The notes beneath the pieces are model-generated. The model ran no database searches and was not told where the DNA came from. It worked only from the letters and a program-made list of their open reading frames with translations. DNA of 64,000 nucleotides from Lithodes maja (Eukaryota > Arthropoda > Malacostraca > Decapoda > Lithodidae), in assembly GCA_037953745.1 (NCBI GenBank), contig JBAKBP010006596.1, forward strand, positions 44,697 through 108,696. Direction: 5' to 3'. Shown here one piece after another: positions 1 through 13,264 of this stretch; position 1 is the first letter of the stretch, and the number at the start of each line of letters is the position of its first letter. The translations under genes were made by a program, and so were the position numbers.

Positions 1-1717
1 CCTCTACTCCATGCTTGCGCCCCGCCCACATCACGCAACCCCGTCCTCTACGGTCGCAAAAAACATCCTGAGCAGGGTTCGAGCCTCTCAGGTGTTTCTG
101 CATTGGCTGTGCCTCAGCCTCTGACGAACTGCCCCGGGCAAACTCAGAAGACTTCGGAGACACACCAATGTTGCAGGCCAAAGACACAGCTGCTGTAGGT
201 GGTTTGCTAGGACAGACTCTTGCAAAGTGCCCCTTTTCATGACAAAGATAACACTCCAACTCCCCTCTGGGCTTCCCTTGGTACTGGGAAGGGCCCGGCC
301 CCTTCTTAAATGGGACGGTGTTAGTCTCGTGGTCAGTCTTGGTATCATAGCTCTTGTACTTGTTTGCATAATGTATATCACTAACTCGGGGGGGTGGGGT
401 GTCACGCCCCTTGTTACCTGCCTCACTACGCTGGGCAGACCCGCACCCACGAATTAATGATAGCCGGAGGTCAGCCATCTCAGCTGCCTCCTGTAGAGTT
501 TTAGGGTTCTTTTCTTTAATAGTTAAAGTCATATCTGCACCAGTACACTTATAAAACTGCTCGAGCAGAAACAGCTCAGTCAACTGTTCGGCCGTCTCAG
601 CTTTCTCAGAACGTGTCCAGTTAGCAAGTGCATCTTTTAAGTCCCGGGCATGTTCAAGAAAGGTCGCCTCCCTAGTCTTCGTAACACCCCGAAACTTCAA
701 TCGATATGTTTCTGGTTGCAACTCGTATGCCCGTAGGACAGCTCTCTTCAATACTGGGTAGTCAATGCAAGACTCTAAAGGCAGTGCATCATAAGCCTTC
801 AGACCCTTACCCGTAAGTCTTGAGGAGACCAGAGCTGCCCACTTCTCTTCAGGCCAATTATGCTCCCTACACTTCTTCTCAAAACGATTAAAAAATTCTG
901 TGACTTCAGTTTCACTAAATGCCGGCACCAATTTGACTAAGTGAGACAAGGACTGTTCTCTTACTTGGCCCTCCCGGCCCATCCGAATCCCTGTCGACTC
1001 TGCACGAGTCTTATCTAAGTCTATCTGAGCACAATATTTCTCGGAGTCGTATCTAAGCTCAGCCTCGTGCCTCCTAGTCTCAGCCTCAATCTCATGCCTC
1101 CTAGTCTCATTCTCCTGCTTCCTAGCCTCAACCTCAATCTCATGCCTCTTAGTCTCATTCTCCTGCTTCCTAGTCTCATTCTCCTGCCTCCTAGACTCAT
1201 TCTCCATCTCCTGCTTCCTAGCCTCATTCTCCATTTTAGCAAGCTCGAGTTTAAATATCATCTCAGGAGACAGGCCGGAAGAGGGAGCTGCCACTACTGA
1301 AGGAGGGGGGGCAAGAACTGGGGAACCACCATACGCACCGCCCGAGGGCACTCCAATCTTCCAATTCTCATCCCTCTGTGGGAGGGTGCTAACCTCCGGT
1401 ACTTGAGTGGACGGCACTGTGGGAGTCGAGTGAGAGGGGATCTGGGGAGGAACCCCCCCAAACGCCCTCTCCTCCGAAACCCCATGTCGCCCACGCAACA
1501 CCCAGGAAATCAGCTCCCCCTTGGACATCCCTCCTACATTGGATAGACCCAAAACCTTGGCTATCAGGTGCAAGCCATAAACATTCACCCCAGTCAGCCT
1601 CTCCTCCGTCACATGGTACTGCTTACTCACAAAAAGTCTAGCATCCTCCTCACTAGTTACTAACGGCACCTCCTCAAATGGCATCTCTCGCTCCTCGTCA
1701 ATACTAGGGCACGACAT
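1..1717 (-). CDS. gag: Gag polyprotein of element A (partial, runs off left edge)
   Basis: This is the structural Gag part of a Gag-Pol polyprotein, read leftward from ATG at 1717-1715. I compared the frame-sensitive homopolymer runs (about 1309 and 1453) with intact copy D; the lengths agree, and I see no frameshift or stop. In order it has an N-terminal region with a SAP-like segment, a charged heptad-repeat coiled coil (the longest of the five copies, about 63 residues), a SCAN-like capsid region, and a CCHC zinc knuckle reading CYLCHEKGHFARVC. It ends at KHGVEV, just upstream of the protease DTGAS seen in the other copies. The start is the ATG shared by all copies, with A at -3. Whether pol follows intact cannot be told from this window. 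Confidence 0.8.
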   Translation of the reverse strand, partial: MSCPSIDEEREMPFEEVPLVTSEEDARLFVSKQYHVTEERLTGVNVYGLHLIAKVLGLSNVGGMSKGELISWVLRGRHGVSEERAFGGVPPQIPSHSTPTVPSTQVPEVSTLPQRDENWKIGVPSGGAYGGSPVLAPPPSVVAAPSSGLSPEMIFKLELAKMENEARKQEMENESRRQENETRKQENETKRHEIEVEARKQENETRRHEIEAETRRHEAELRYDSEKYCAQIDLDKTRAESTGIRMGREGQVREQSLSHLVKLVPAFSETEVTEFFNRFEKKCREHNWPEEKWAALVSSRLTGKGLKAYDALPLESCIDYPVLKRAVLRAYELQPETYRLKFRGVTKTREATFLEHARDLKDALANWTRSEKAETAEQLTELFLLEQFYKCTGADMTLTIKEKNPKTLQEAAEMADLRLSLIRGCGSAQRSEAGNKGRDTPPPRVSDIHYANKYKSYDTKTDHETNTVPFKKGPGPSQYQGKPRGELECYLCHEKGHFARVCPSKPPTAAVSLACNIGVSPKSSEFARGSSSEAEAQPMQKHLRGSNPAQDVFCDRRGRGCVMWAGRKHGVE

Positions 1718-1924
1718 ACTGAAGTTCACAAAAAATTCTCGCGACAAAAGTGTTAAACTCCCTTATGTAAGCACTAATTACTAAATTAACTGGAGTCTCT
1801 TAAATGCTCTCCTAATTGCCTTACAAAAAAAAAAAAATATTCTTCAATATGTACGCTAAAGTACGAACAAACAAATGTTGTACAACTCTGCAAAAAATTA
1901 TACTGTTCACAAAATCCTAAGCAA

Positions 1925-1932
1925 GGTCGCCA
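1925..1932 (-). other. Primer-binding site of element A
   Basis: The sequence is TGGCGACC on the minus strand, starting two bases inside the 5' LTR end. TGG pairs with a tRNA 3' CCA. The next bases fit an arginine tRNA acceptor ending GGTCG, but only about 8 bases match, so the tRNA identity is tentative. Confidence 0.55.
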
Positions 1933-1934
1933 TT

Positions 1935-3768
1935 TGTTACGACCGGGCACTCGGGTACACTAGGGCTCTTACACAGGACTCGAGTATGGCTCGCTGCCAC
2001 AACGGAAACACACGATCCCAACCCCAGAGTACTGCCAGCCGAACAAAAAACGCCACTACCCTCCAGAGTTCTATCTGCTATAACGGGGTATACAAGAACT
2101 CGGTACTAGCGTTTCACACAACAGACTAATAACAAGACGGGAGTTATCTAGTCTGGTCAACAATCAAACAAAGAAGAAAGTACTACAACACTATAGAATA
2201 GTGTTGGCCGAAGCCGAAGTAATCCACCCTTGAACTAAGAACTTAAGAAGTCCTCCACCCTCTACTTCGGATCGGCACTATTACGTTACGTTAAACAATA
2301 GTCCTCGAGCATCAAGCAAGGAATCTTCTGATAAGTTAGATGCTTCTCGAATACTCGTAAGAAGTAAGTATCGGATTTTGAACAGCAATTTAATGAATAA
2401 CTCACTGGTAATTAAAGGCTTTAAATTGACATAAGAAGAATTATAAGAATAAGCAATAGGATATGGCAAACATTAAGAAGAAGTACTCCGACAATGCACT
2501 GGCAATAGCCTACTAAGATTGTGCTCGTGGGCCACTAATCTCTGAAGTAGCTAAGCGTGCCACACATGAAATCAATAGTGCTTAAACAATAATATACATA
2601 AGGAGAAGCTTCAATACTATGCTGTATCTGCTGGTCGAGCAAAGTCTAGCTGGGATATCTAAGGTTAAGAGACAATGGCTGAGCAAGCGGCTCGTAGCCT
2701 AGCGAGGTCCTTAAGACTGTGCGGCCAAATTACGGTAATTGACGGGATGCTCTCTTGAGAGATCCAGATCACTAGTATCTGGTTCTCTCCTGGCGATCCT
2801 CTCAAAGTCAAGCAAATGAGATAGCACAGTGTTGGGTGGCACAGGCAAAAGCCCTCACTCGCAACACAGTGCTAAACTCCCACGGTACACAATCAAAAAG
2901 ACCCCCTAGGCTTCCCACGTCTCCGTTGCAATTGTGCTGGTTCAACCAACCTAGCACTCATAGGAAATCACAACTCGAGGAACCCTATCCCAGTCTAGCA
3001 TTACCTAAACCAGCAGAAAACAGGAACATGAATAATAGTACACAGGGAAATACATATACGAGTGCAACAAACATCAATCAATCCTATTCTAGTTAACCCT
3101 TCCAAAAATAGGCTATCTAACAGGCACTTATCTCGTGAGAACTCAAGCGATAATACTTTGGCTGACTAAATCTGCACCAAAGGGGGTCATTGGTTAAAAA
3201 GGGACGAGAAGAGAAGAAAATAGGCTGTTCAGAGAGTAGAGAAAGTTCACATCAGTCGGAAGAATATCGATAGTTGCAAGGGATATGAGAGGTCGCTTTG
3301 CCTGATGAGTTCTGAAGCATGGTGGCAAAAACCTCTCTTTTTATACTCGGCCCTCTAGCGGCATATCTCAAACTACTTAAGGACCGCCCACTGGCAATCA
3401 TGACGTCATATTCTCTCAATCTGGGATTGACAAAGAACTTCCCACGCGCTGAAAGGGAGGAAGGGAGGAGGGAATTAGGCCTACACACCTCGTGGCGCGC
3501 TCACTGGCTGTCGTTACATAACTCTCTCTCTCATCATTGTATATAAGTCCCACACACAATACTTATAACTAATGATATAAAATAGAACTCGTTGACTTAG
3601 AAGAAAACAAAATACATAATGATAATACTTATAGTACAACGGTTCACATAAACTGAGTTAGGAAACTCTACACAGACTACAGCCAAAGTTCCTGCCCTGA
3701 CGATCCTAGCGAGAGTGGGGCCTGACTGGGCGTTCTGTACAGCATGCTCATACTCGACATGCGTCACA
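1935..3768 (-). repeat. 5' LTR of element A (1834 bp)
   Basis: The LTR has termini TGTGACGC...CGTAACA on the minus strand. It contains the TATA box at 3338-3345 and a palindromic TGACGTCA at 3401-3408. Subfamily markers in U3 (a GGTGTGTAGGCC version near 3480, and a short GA repeat) are shared with LTR E and differ from B, C and D. The element continues leftward into a primer-binding site two bases beyond the LTR. Confidence 0.93.
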
Positions 3769-6700
3769 TGTCCCACACGTACACTTGGTTACACAGCCAC
3801 AGCCAGCCACTATCAACACATTCCCCTTCTTCCCTTGTCCCACACGTACACCTGGTTACACAGCCACAGCCAGCCAATATCAACACATTCCCCTCCTTCC
3901 CTTGTCCCACACATACACCTGGTTGCACAGGCACAGCCAGCCACTATCATCCCATTCCCCTCCTTCCCTTGTCCCACACGTACACCTGGTTACACAGCCA
4001 CAGCCAGCCACTATCAACACATTCCCCTCCTTCCCTTGTCCCACACGCACACCTGGTTACACAGCCACAGCCAGCCACTATCAACACATTCCCGTCCTTC
4101 CCTTGTCCACACGTACACCTGGTTACACAGCCACAGCCAGCCACTATCAACACCTTCCCCTCCTTCCCTTGTCCCACACGTACACCTGCTTACACAGCCA
4201 CAGCCAGCCACTATCAACACATTCCCCTCCTTCCCTTGTCCCACATATACACCTGGCAGCCACAGCCAGCCACTATCATCACATTCCCCTCCTTCCTTTG
4301 TCCCACACGTACACCTGGTTACACAGCCACATCCAGCCACTATCAACACATTCCCCTCCTTCCTTTGTCCCATACATACACCTGGTTACACAGCCACAGC
4401 CAGCCACTATCAACACATGCCCCTCCTTCCTTTGTCTCACACGTACACCTGGTTACACAGCCACACCCAGCCACTATCAACACATTCCCTCCTTCCCTTG
4501 TCCCACACGTACACCTGGTTACACAGCCACAGCTAGCCACTATCAACACATTCCCCTCCTTCCCTTGTCCCACACGTACACCTGGTTACACAGCAACAGC
4601 CAGCCCCTATCAACACATTCCCCTCCTTCCCTTGTTACACACGTACACCTGGTTACACAGCCATAGCCAGCCACTATCAACACATCACCATCCTTCCCTT
4701 GTCCCACACGTACACCTGGTTACACAGCCACACCCAGCCACTATCAACACATTCCCCTCCTTCCCTTGTCCCACACGTACACCTGGTTATACAGCCACAG
4801 CCAGCCACAATCAACATATTCCCCTCCTTCCCTTGTCCCACACGTACATCTAGTTACACATCCACAGCCAGGCACTATCAACACATTCCCCTCCTTCCCT
4901 TGTCCCACATGTACACCTGGATACACAGCCACAGCCACAGCCAGCCACTATTAACACATTCCCCTCCTTCCCTTGTCCCACACGTACACCTGGTTACACA
5001 GCCACAGCCAGCCACCATCAACACAATCCCCTCCTTCCCTTGTCCCACACGTACACTTGGTTACACAGCCTCAGCCAGCCACTATCAACACATTCCCCTC
5101 CTTCCCTTGTCCTACACATACACCTGGTTACACAGCCACAGCCAGCCACTATCAACACATTCCCCTCCTTCCCTTGTCCCACACGTACACCTGGTTACAC
5201 AGCCACAGCCAGCAACTATCAACACATTCCCCTCCTTCCCTTGTCCCACACGTACTCTTGGTTACACAGCCACAGCCAGCCACTATCAACACATTCCCCT
5301 CCTTCCCTTGTCCCACACGTACACCTGGTTACACAGCCACAACCAGCCACTATCAACACATTCCCCTCCTTCCCTTGTCCCACACATACACCTGGTTGCA
5401 CAGGCACAGCCAGCCACTATCATCCCATTCCCCTCCTTCCCTTGTCCCACACGTACACCTGGTTACACAGCCACAGCCAGCCACTATCAACACATTCCCC
5501 TCCTTCCCTTGTCCCACACGTACACCTGGTTACACAGCCACAGCCAGCCACTATCAACACATTCCCGTCCTTCCCTTGTCCACACGTACACCTGGTTACA
5601 CAGCCACAGCCAGCCACTATCAACACCTTCCCCTCCTTCCCTTGTCCCACACGTACACCTGGTTACACAGCCACAGCCAGCCACTATCAACACATTCCCC
5701 TCCTTCCCTTGTCCCACATGTACACCTGGCAGCCACAGCCAGCCACTATCATCACATTCCCCTCCTTCCTTTGTCCCACACGTACACCTGGTTACACAGC
5801 CACATCCAGCCACTATCAACACATTCCCCTCCTTCCTTTGTCCCATACATACACTTGGTTACACAGCCACAGCCAGCCACTATCAACACATGCCCCTCCT
5901 TCCTTTGTCCCACACGTACACCTGGTTACACAGCCACACCCAGCCACTATCAACACATTCCCTCCTTCCCTTGTCCCACACGTACACCTGGTTACACAGC
6001 CACAGCTAGCCACTATCAACACATTCCCCTCCTTCCCTTGTCCCACACGTACACCTGGTTACACAGCAACAGCCAGCCACTATCAACACATACCCCTCCT
6101 TCCCTTGTTACACACGTACACCTGGTTACACAGCCATAGACAGCCACTATCAACACATTACCATCCTTCCCTTGTCCCACACGTACACCTGGTTACACAG
6201 CCACAGCTATCCACTATCAACACATTCCCCTCCTTCCCTTGTCCCACACGTAATCCTGGTTACACAGCAACAGCCAGCCCCTATCAACACATTCCCCTCC
6301 TTCCCTTGTTACACACGTACACCTGGTTACACAGCCATAGCCAGCCACTATCAACACATTACCATCCTTCCCTTGTCCCACACGTACACCTGGTTACACA
6401 GACACACCCAGCCACTATCAACACATTCCCCTCCTTCCCTTGTCCCACACGTACACCTGGTTACACAGCCACAGCCAGCCACTATCAACATATTCCCCTC
6501 CTTCCCTTGTCCCACACGTACATCTGGTTACACATCCACAGCCAGCCACTATCAACACATTCCCCTCCTTCCCTTGTCCCACATGTACACCTGGTTACAC
6601 AGCCACAGCCACAGCCAGCCACTATCAACACATTCCCCTCCTTCCCTTGTCCCACACGTACACCTGGTTACACAGCCACAGCCAGCCACTATCAACACAT

Positions 6701-9700
6701 TCCCCTCCTTCCCTTGTTCCACACGTACACCTGGTTAGACAGCCACAGCTAGCCAATATCAACACATTTCCCTCCTTCCCTTGTCCCACACGTACACCTG
6801 GTTACACAGCCACAGCCAGCCACTATCAACACATTCCCCTCCTTCCCTTGTCCCACACTTACTCCTGGTTACACAGCCACAGCCAGCCACTATCAACACA
6901 TTCCCCTCCTTACCTTGTCCCACACGTACACCTGGTTACACAGCCACAACCAGCCACTATCAACACATTCCCCTCCTTCCCTTGTTCCACACGTACACCT
7001 GGTTACACAGCCACAGCTAGCCACTATCAACACATTTCCCTTCTTCCCTTGTCCCACACGTACACCTGGTTACACAGCCACAGCCAGCCACTATCAACAC
7101 ATTCCCCTCCTTCCCTTGTACCACACGTACACCTGGTTACACAGCCACAGCCAGCCACTATCAACACATTCCCCTCCTTCCCTTGTTCCACACGTACAAC
7201 TGGTTACACAGCCACAGCCAGCCACTATCAACATGTTCCCCTCCTTCCCTTGTCCCACATGTACACCTGGTTACACAGCCACAGCCAGCCACTATCAACA
7301 CATTCCCCTCCTTCCCTTGTCCCACACGTACACCTGGTTACACAGCCACAGCCAGCCACCATCAACACAATCCCCTCCTTCCCTTGTCCCACACGTACAC
7401 TTGGTTACACAGCCTCAGCCAGCCACTATCAACACATTCCCCTCCTTCCCTTGTCCTACACATACACCTGGTTACACAGCCACAGCCAGCCACTATCAGC
7501 ACATTCCCCTCCTTCCCTTGTCCCACACATACACCTGGTTACACAGCCACAGCCAGCAACTATCAACACATTCCCCTCCTTCCCTTGTCCCACACGTACA
7601 CTTGGTTACACAGCCACAGCCAGCCACTATCAACACATTCCCCTCCTTCCCTTGTCCCACACGTACACCTGGTTACACAGCCACAGCCAGCCACTATCAA
7701 CACATTCCCCTCCTTCCCTTGTCCCACACGTATACCTGGTTACACAGCCACAGCCAGCCACGATCAACATATTCCCCTCCTTCCCTTGTCCCACACGTAC
7801 ATCTGGTTACACATCCACAGCCAGCCACTATCAACACATTCCCCTCCTTCCCTTGTCCCACATGTACACCTGGTTACACAGCCACAGCCACAGCCAGCCA
7901 CTATCAACACATTCCCCTCCTTCCCTTGTCCCACACGTACACCTGGTTACACAGCCACAGCCAGCCACTATCAACACATTCCCCTCCTTCCCTTGTTCCA
8001 CACGTACACCTGGTTACACAGCCACAGCTAGCCAATATCAACACATTTCCCTCCTTCCCTTGTCCCACACGTACACCTGGTTACACAGCCACAGCCAGCC
8101 ACTATCAACACATTCCCCTCCTTCCCTTGTCCCACACTTACACCTGGTTACACAGCCACAGCCAGCCACTATCAACACATTCCCCTCCTTACCTTGTCCC
8201 ACACGTACACCTGGTTACACAGCCACAACCAGCCACTATCAACACATTCCCCTCCTTCCCTTGTTCCACACGTACACCTGGTTACACAGCCACAGCTAGC
8301 CACTATCAACACATTTCCCTTCTTCCCTTGTCCCACACGTACACCTGGTTACACAGCCACAGCCAGCCACTATCAACACATTCCCCTCCTTCCCTTGTAC
8401 CACACGTACACCTGGTTACACAGCCACAGCCAGCCACTATCAACACATTCCCCTCCTTCCCTTGTTCCACACGTACAACTGGTTACACAGCCACAGCCAG
8501 CCACTATCAACACGTTCCCCTCCTTCCCTTGTCCCACATGTACACCTGGTTACACAGCCACAGCCATCCACTATCAACACATTCCCCTCCTTCCCTTGTC
8601 CCACACATTGGCTACACCTGGTTACAAAGCTACAGCCAGCCACTATCAACACATTCCCCTCCTTCCCTTGTCCCACACGTACACCTGGTTACACAGCCAC
8701 AGCCAGCCACCATCAACCCAACCCCCTCCTTTCCTTGTCCCACACGTACACTTGGTTACACAGCCTCAGCCAGCCACTATCAACACATTCCCCTCCTTCC
8801 CTTGTCCTACACATACACCTGGTTATACAGCCACAGCCAGCCACTATCAACACATTCCCCTCCTTCCCTTGTCCCACACATACACCTGGTTACACAGCCA
8901 CAGCCAGCAACTATCAACACATTCCCCTCCTTCCCTTGTCCCACACGTACACTTGGTTACACAGCCACAGCCAGCCACTATCAACACATTCCCCTCCTTC
9001 CCTTGTCCCACACGTACACCTGGTTACACAGCCACAGCCAGCCACTATCAACACATTCCCCTCCTTCCCTTGTCCCACACGTACACCTGGTTGCACAGGC
9101 ACAGCCAGCCACTATCATCCCATTCCCCTCCTTCCCTTGTCCCACACGTACACCTGATTACACAGCCACAGCCAGCCACTATCAACACATTCCCCTCCTT
9201 CCCTTGTCCCACACGTACACCTGGTTACACAGCCACAGCCAGCCACTATCAACACATTCCCGTCCTTCCCTTGTCCACACGTACACCTGGTTACACAGCC
9301 ACAGCCAGCCACTATCAACACCTTCCCCTCCTTCCCATGTCCCACACGTACACCTGGTTACACAGCCACAGCCAGCCACTATCAACACATTCTCCTCCTT
9401 CCCTTGTCCCACACGTCCACCTGATTACACAGCCACAGCCAGCCACTATCAACACATTTCTCTCCTTCCCTTGTCCCACACGTACACCTGGTTACACAGC
9501 CACAGCCAGCCACTATCAACACATTCCCCTCCTTCCCTTGTCCCACACGTACACCTGGTTACACAGCAACAGCCAGCCCCTATCAACACATTCCCCTCCT
9601 TCCCTTGTTACACACATACACCTGGTTACACAGCAACAGCCAGCCACTATCAACACATTCCCCTCCTTCCCTTGTCCCACATGTACACCTGGCAGCCACA

Positions 9701-12700
9701 GCCAGCCACAATCATCACATTCCCCTCCTTCCTTTGTCCCACACGTACACCTGGTTACACAGCCACATCCAGCCACTATCAACACATTCCCCTCCTTCCT
9801 TTGTCCCATACATACACCTGGTTACACAGCCACAGCCAGCCACTATCAACACATGCCCCTCCTTCCTTTGTCCCACACGTACACCTGGTTACACAGCCAC
9901 ACCCAGCCACTATCAACATATTCCCTCCTTCCCTTGTCCCACACGTACACCTAGTTACACAGCCACAGCTAGCAACTATCAACACATTCCCCTCCTTCCC
10001 TTGTCCCACACGTACACCTGGTTACACAGCCACACCCAGCCACTATCAACACATTCCCCTCCTTCCCTTGTCCCACACGTACACCTGGTTACACAGCCAT
10101 TGCCAGCCACTATCAACACATTCCCCTCCTTCCCTTGTCCCACACGTACACCTGGTTACACAGCCACACCCAGCCACTATCAACACATTACCATCCTTCC
10201 CTTGTCCCACACGTACACCTGGTTACACAGCCACAGCTATCCACTATCAACACATTCCCCTCCTTCCCTTGTTACACACGTACACCTGGTTACACAGCAA
10301 CAGCCAGCCCCTATCAACACATTCCCCTCCTTCCCTTGTTACACACGTACACCTGGTTACACAGCCATAGCCAGCCACTATCAACACATTCCCCTCCTTC
10401 CCTTGTCCCACACGTACACCTGGTTATACAGCCACAGCCAGCCACAATCAACATATTCCCCTCCTTCCCTTGTCCCACACGTGCATCTGGTTACACATCC
10501 ACAGCCAGCCACTATCAACACATTCCCCTCCTTCCCTTGTCCCACACGTACACCTGGTTACACAGCCACAGCCAGCCACCATCAACACAATCCCCTCCTT
10601 CCCTTGTCCCACACGTACACTTGGTTACACAGCCTCAGCCAGCCACTCTCAACACATTCCCCTCCTTCCCTTGTACCACACGTACACCTGGTTACACAGC
10701 CACAGCCAGCCACTATCAACACATTCCCCTCCTTCCCTTGTTCCACACGTACAACTGGTTACACAGCCACAGCCAGCCACTATCAACACGTTCCCCTCCT
10801 TCCCTTGTCCCACATGTACACCTGGTTGCACAGCCACAGCCATCCACTATCAACACATTCCCCTCCTTCCCTTGTCCCACACATAGGCTACACCTCGTTA
10901 CAAAGCCACAGCCAGCCACTATCAACACATTCCCCTCCTTCCCTTGTCCCACACGTACACCTGGTTACACAGCCACAGCCAGCCACCATCAACACAATCC
11001 CCTCCTTCCCTTGTCCCACACGTACACTTGGTTACACAGCCTCAGCCAGCCACTATCAACACATTCCCCTCCTTCCCTTGTCCTACACATACACCTGGTT
11101 ACACAGCCACAGCCAGCCACTATCAACACATTCCCCTCCTTCCCTTGTCCCACACATACACCTGGTTACACAGCCACAGCCAGCAACTATCAACACATTC
11201 CCCTCCTTCCCTTGTCCCACACGTACACTTGGTTACACAGCCACAGCCAGCCACTATCAACACATTTCCCTCCTTCCCTTGTCCCACATGTACACCTGGT
11301 TACACAGCCACAGCCAGCCACTATCATCACATTCCCCTCCTTCCCTTGTCCCACACGTACACCTGGTTGCACAGGCACAGCCAGCCACTATCATCCCATT
11401 CCCCTCCTTCCCTTGTCCCACACGTACACCTGGTTACACAGCCACAGCCAGCCACTATCAACACATTCCCCTCCTTCCATTGTCCCACACGTACACCTGG
11501 TTACACAGCCACAGCCAGCCACTATCAACACATTCCCGTCCTTCCCTTGTCCACACGTACACCTGGTTACACAGCCACAGCCAGCCACTATCAACACCTT
11601 CCCCTCCTTCCCATGTCCCACACGTACACCTGGTTACACAGCCACAGCCAGCCACTATCAACACATTCTCCTCCTTCCCTTGTCCCACACGTCCACCTGA
11701 TTACACAGCCACAGCCAGCCACTATCAACACATTTCTCTCCTTCCCTTGTCCCACATGTACACCTGGTTACACAGCCACAGCCAGCCACTATCAACACAT
11801 TCCCCTCCTTCCCTTGTCCCACACGTACACCTGGTTACACAGCAACAGCCAGCCACTATCAACACATTCCCCTCCTTCCCTTGTTACACACATACACCTG
11901 GTTACACAGCAACAGCCAGCCACTATCAACACATTCCCCTCTTTCCCTTGTCCCACATGTACACCTGGCAGCCACAGCCAGCCACAATCATCACATTCCC
12001 CTCCTTCCTTTGTCCCACACGTACACCTGGTTACACAGCCACATCCAGCCACTATCAACACATTCCCCTCCTTCCTTTGTCCCATACATACACCTGGTTA
12101 CACAGCCACAGCCAGCCACTATCAACACATGCCCCTCCTTCCTTTGTCCCACACGTACACCTGGTTACACAGCCACACCCAGCCACTATCAACATATTCC
12201 CTCCTTCCCTTGTCCCACACGTACACCTAGTTACACAGCCACAGCTAGCAACTATCAACACATTCCCCTCCTTCCCTTGTCCCACACGTACACCTGGTTA
12301 CACAGCAACAGCCAGCCCCTATCAACACATTCCCCTCCTTCCCTTGTTACACACGTACACCTGGTTACACAGCCATAGCCAGCCACTATCAACACATTAC
12401 CATCCTTCCCTTGTCCCACACGTACACCTGGTTACACAGCCACAGCTATCCACTATCAACACATTCCCCTCCTTCCCTTGTCCCACACGTCCACCTGGTT
12501 TCACAGCAACAGCCAGCCCCTATCAACACATTCCCCTCCTTCCCTTGTTACACACGTACACCTGGTTACACAGCCATATCCAGCCACTATCAACACATTA
12601 CCATCCTTCCCTTGTCCCACACGTACACCTGGTTACACAGCCACACCCAGCCACTATCAACACATTCCCCTCCTTCCCTTGTCCCACACGTACACCTGGT

Positions 12701-13264
12701 TATACAGCCACAGCCAGCCACTATCAACATATTCCCCTCCTTCCCTTGTCCCACACGTACATCTGGTTACACATCCACAGCCAGGCACTATCAACACATT
12801 CCCCTCCTTCCCTTGTCCCACATGTACACCTGGTTACACAGCCACAGCCAGCCACCATCAACACATTCCCCTCCTTCCCTTGTTCCACACGTACACCTGG
12901 TTACACAGCCACAGCTAGCCACTATCAACACATTTCCCTCCTTCCCTTGTCCCACACGTACACCTGGTTACACAGCCAAAGGCAGCCACTATCAACACAT
13001 TCCCCTCCTTCCCTTGTCCCACACGTACACCTGGTTACACAACAACAGCCAGCCCCTATCAACACATTCCCCTCCTTCCCTTGTTACACACGTTCACCTG
13101 GTTACACAGCCACAGCCAGCCACTATCAACACATTCCCATCCTTCCCTTGTCCCACACGTACACCTGGTTACACAGCCACACCCAGCCACTATCAACACA
13201 TTCCCCTCCTTCCCTTGTCCCACACGTACACCTGGTTACACAGCCACAGCCAGCCACTATCAAC
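3769..13264. repeat. Satellite array 1, 67-bp monomer
   Basis: This is about 9.5 kb of head-to-tail 67-bp monomers, each with the core CACACGTACACCTGGTTACA, a CAGCCA micro-repeat, CTATCAACACATT, and a pyrimidine tract CCCCTCCTTCCCTTGT. Variant monomers act as landmarks: GTTGCACAGGCAC (near 3929, 5396, 9090, 11368), a 5-bp deletion variant CCTGGCAGCC, a 66-bp GTCCACACG form, and +6 forms with an extra CAGCCA (near 4924). Blocks recur inside the array, shifted by about 1473 bp (22 monomers, 3947 to 5420) and about 2276 bp (34 monomers, 9115 to 11391). The whole array is colinear with 24194-31443 plus 39660-42045. There is no gene here, although all three forward frames are long and open. Confidence 0.97.
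13261..13264. other. Left target-site duplication of element B (CAAC)
   Basis: CAAC here and CAAC at 22842-22845 flank element B. The uninterrupted target CTATCAACACATT is present in the satellite consensus, and at the exact paralogous site 51782-51785. Confidence 0.92.

Larger units (their letters stand above)
1..3768 (-). mobile_element. Gmr1-like Ty3/Gypsy LTR retrotransposon A, 5' part only
   Basis: This minus-strand element is cut by the left edge of the window. Reading right to left it has a complete 5' LTR, a primer-binding site (1925-1932), a short leader and the Gag coding region. It stops just before the protease active site. Its right end, GCGTCACA at 3761-3768, abuts satellite sequence. 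The first satellite bases are TGTC, which would be the target duplication if the unseen left flank matches. Gag diagnostic residues (HEKGHF zinc knuckle, VSDIHYA, GVSPKSSEF) match the non-autonomous copies C and F rather than B and D, so A is probably of the dependent type. That is an inference, because its pol region lies outside the window. Confidence 0.9.

Noticed and set aside
3947..12285. Minus-strand ORFs with repeated GCGCVTRCTCG-like peptides in the satellite
   Set aside because: They are reverse-strand readings of the same monomer, ended by regular stops. They repeat wherever the satellite occurs.
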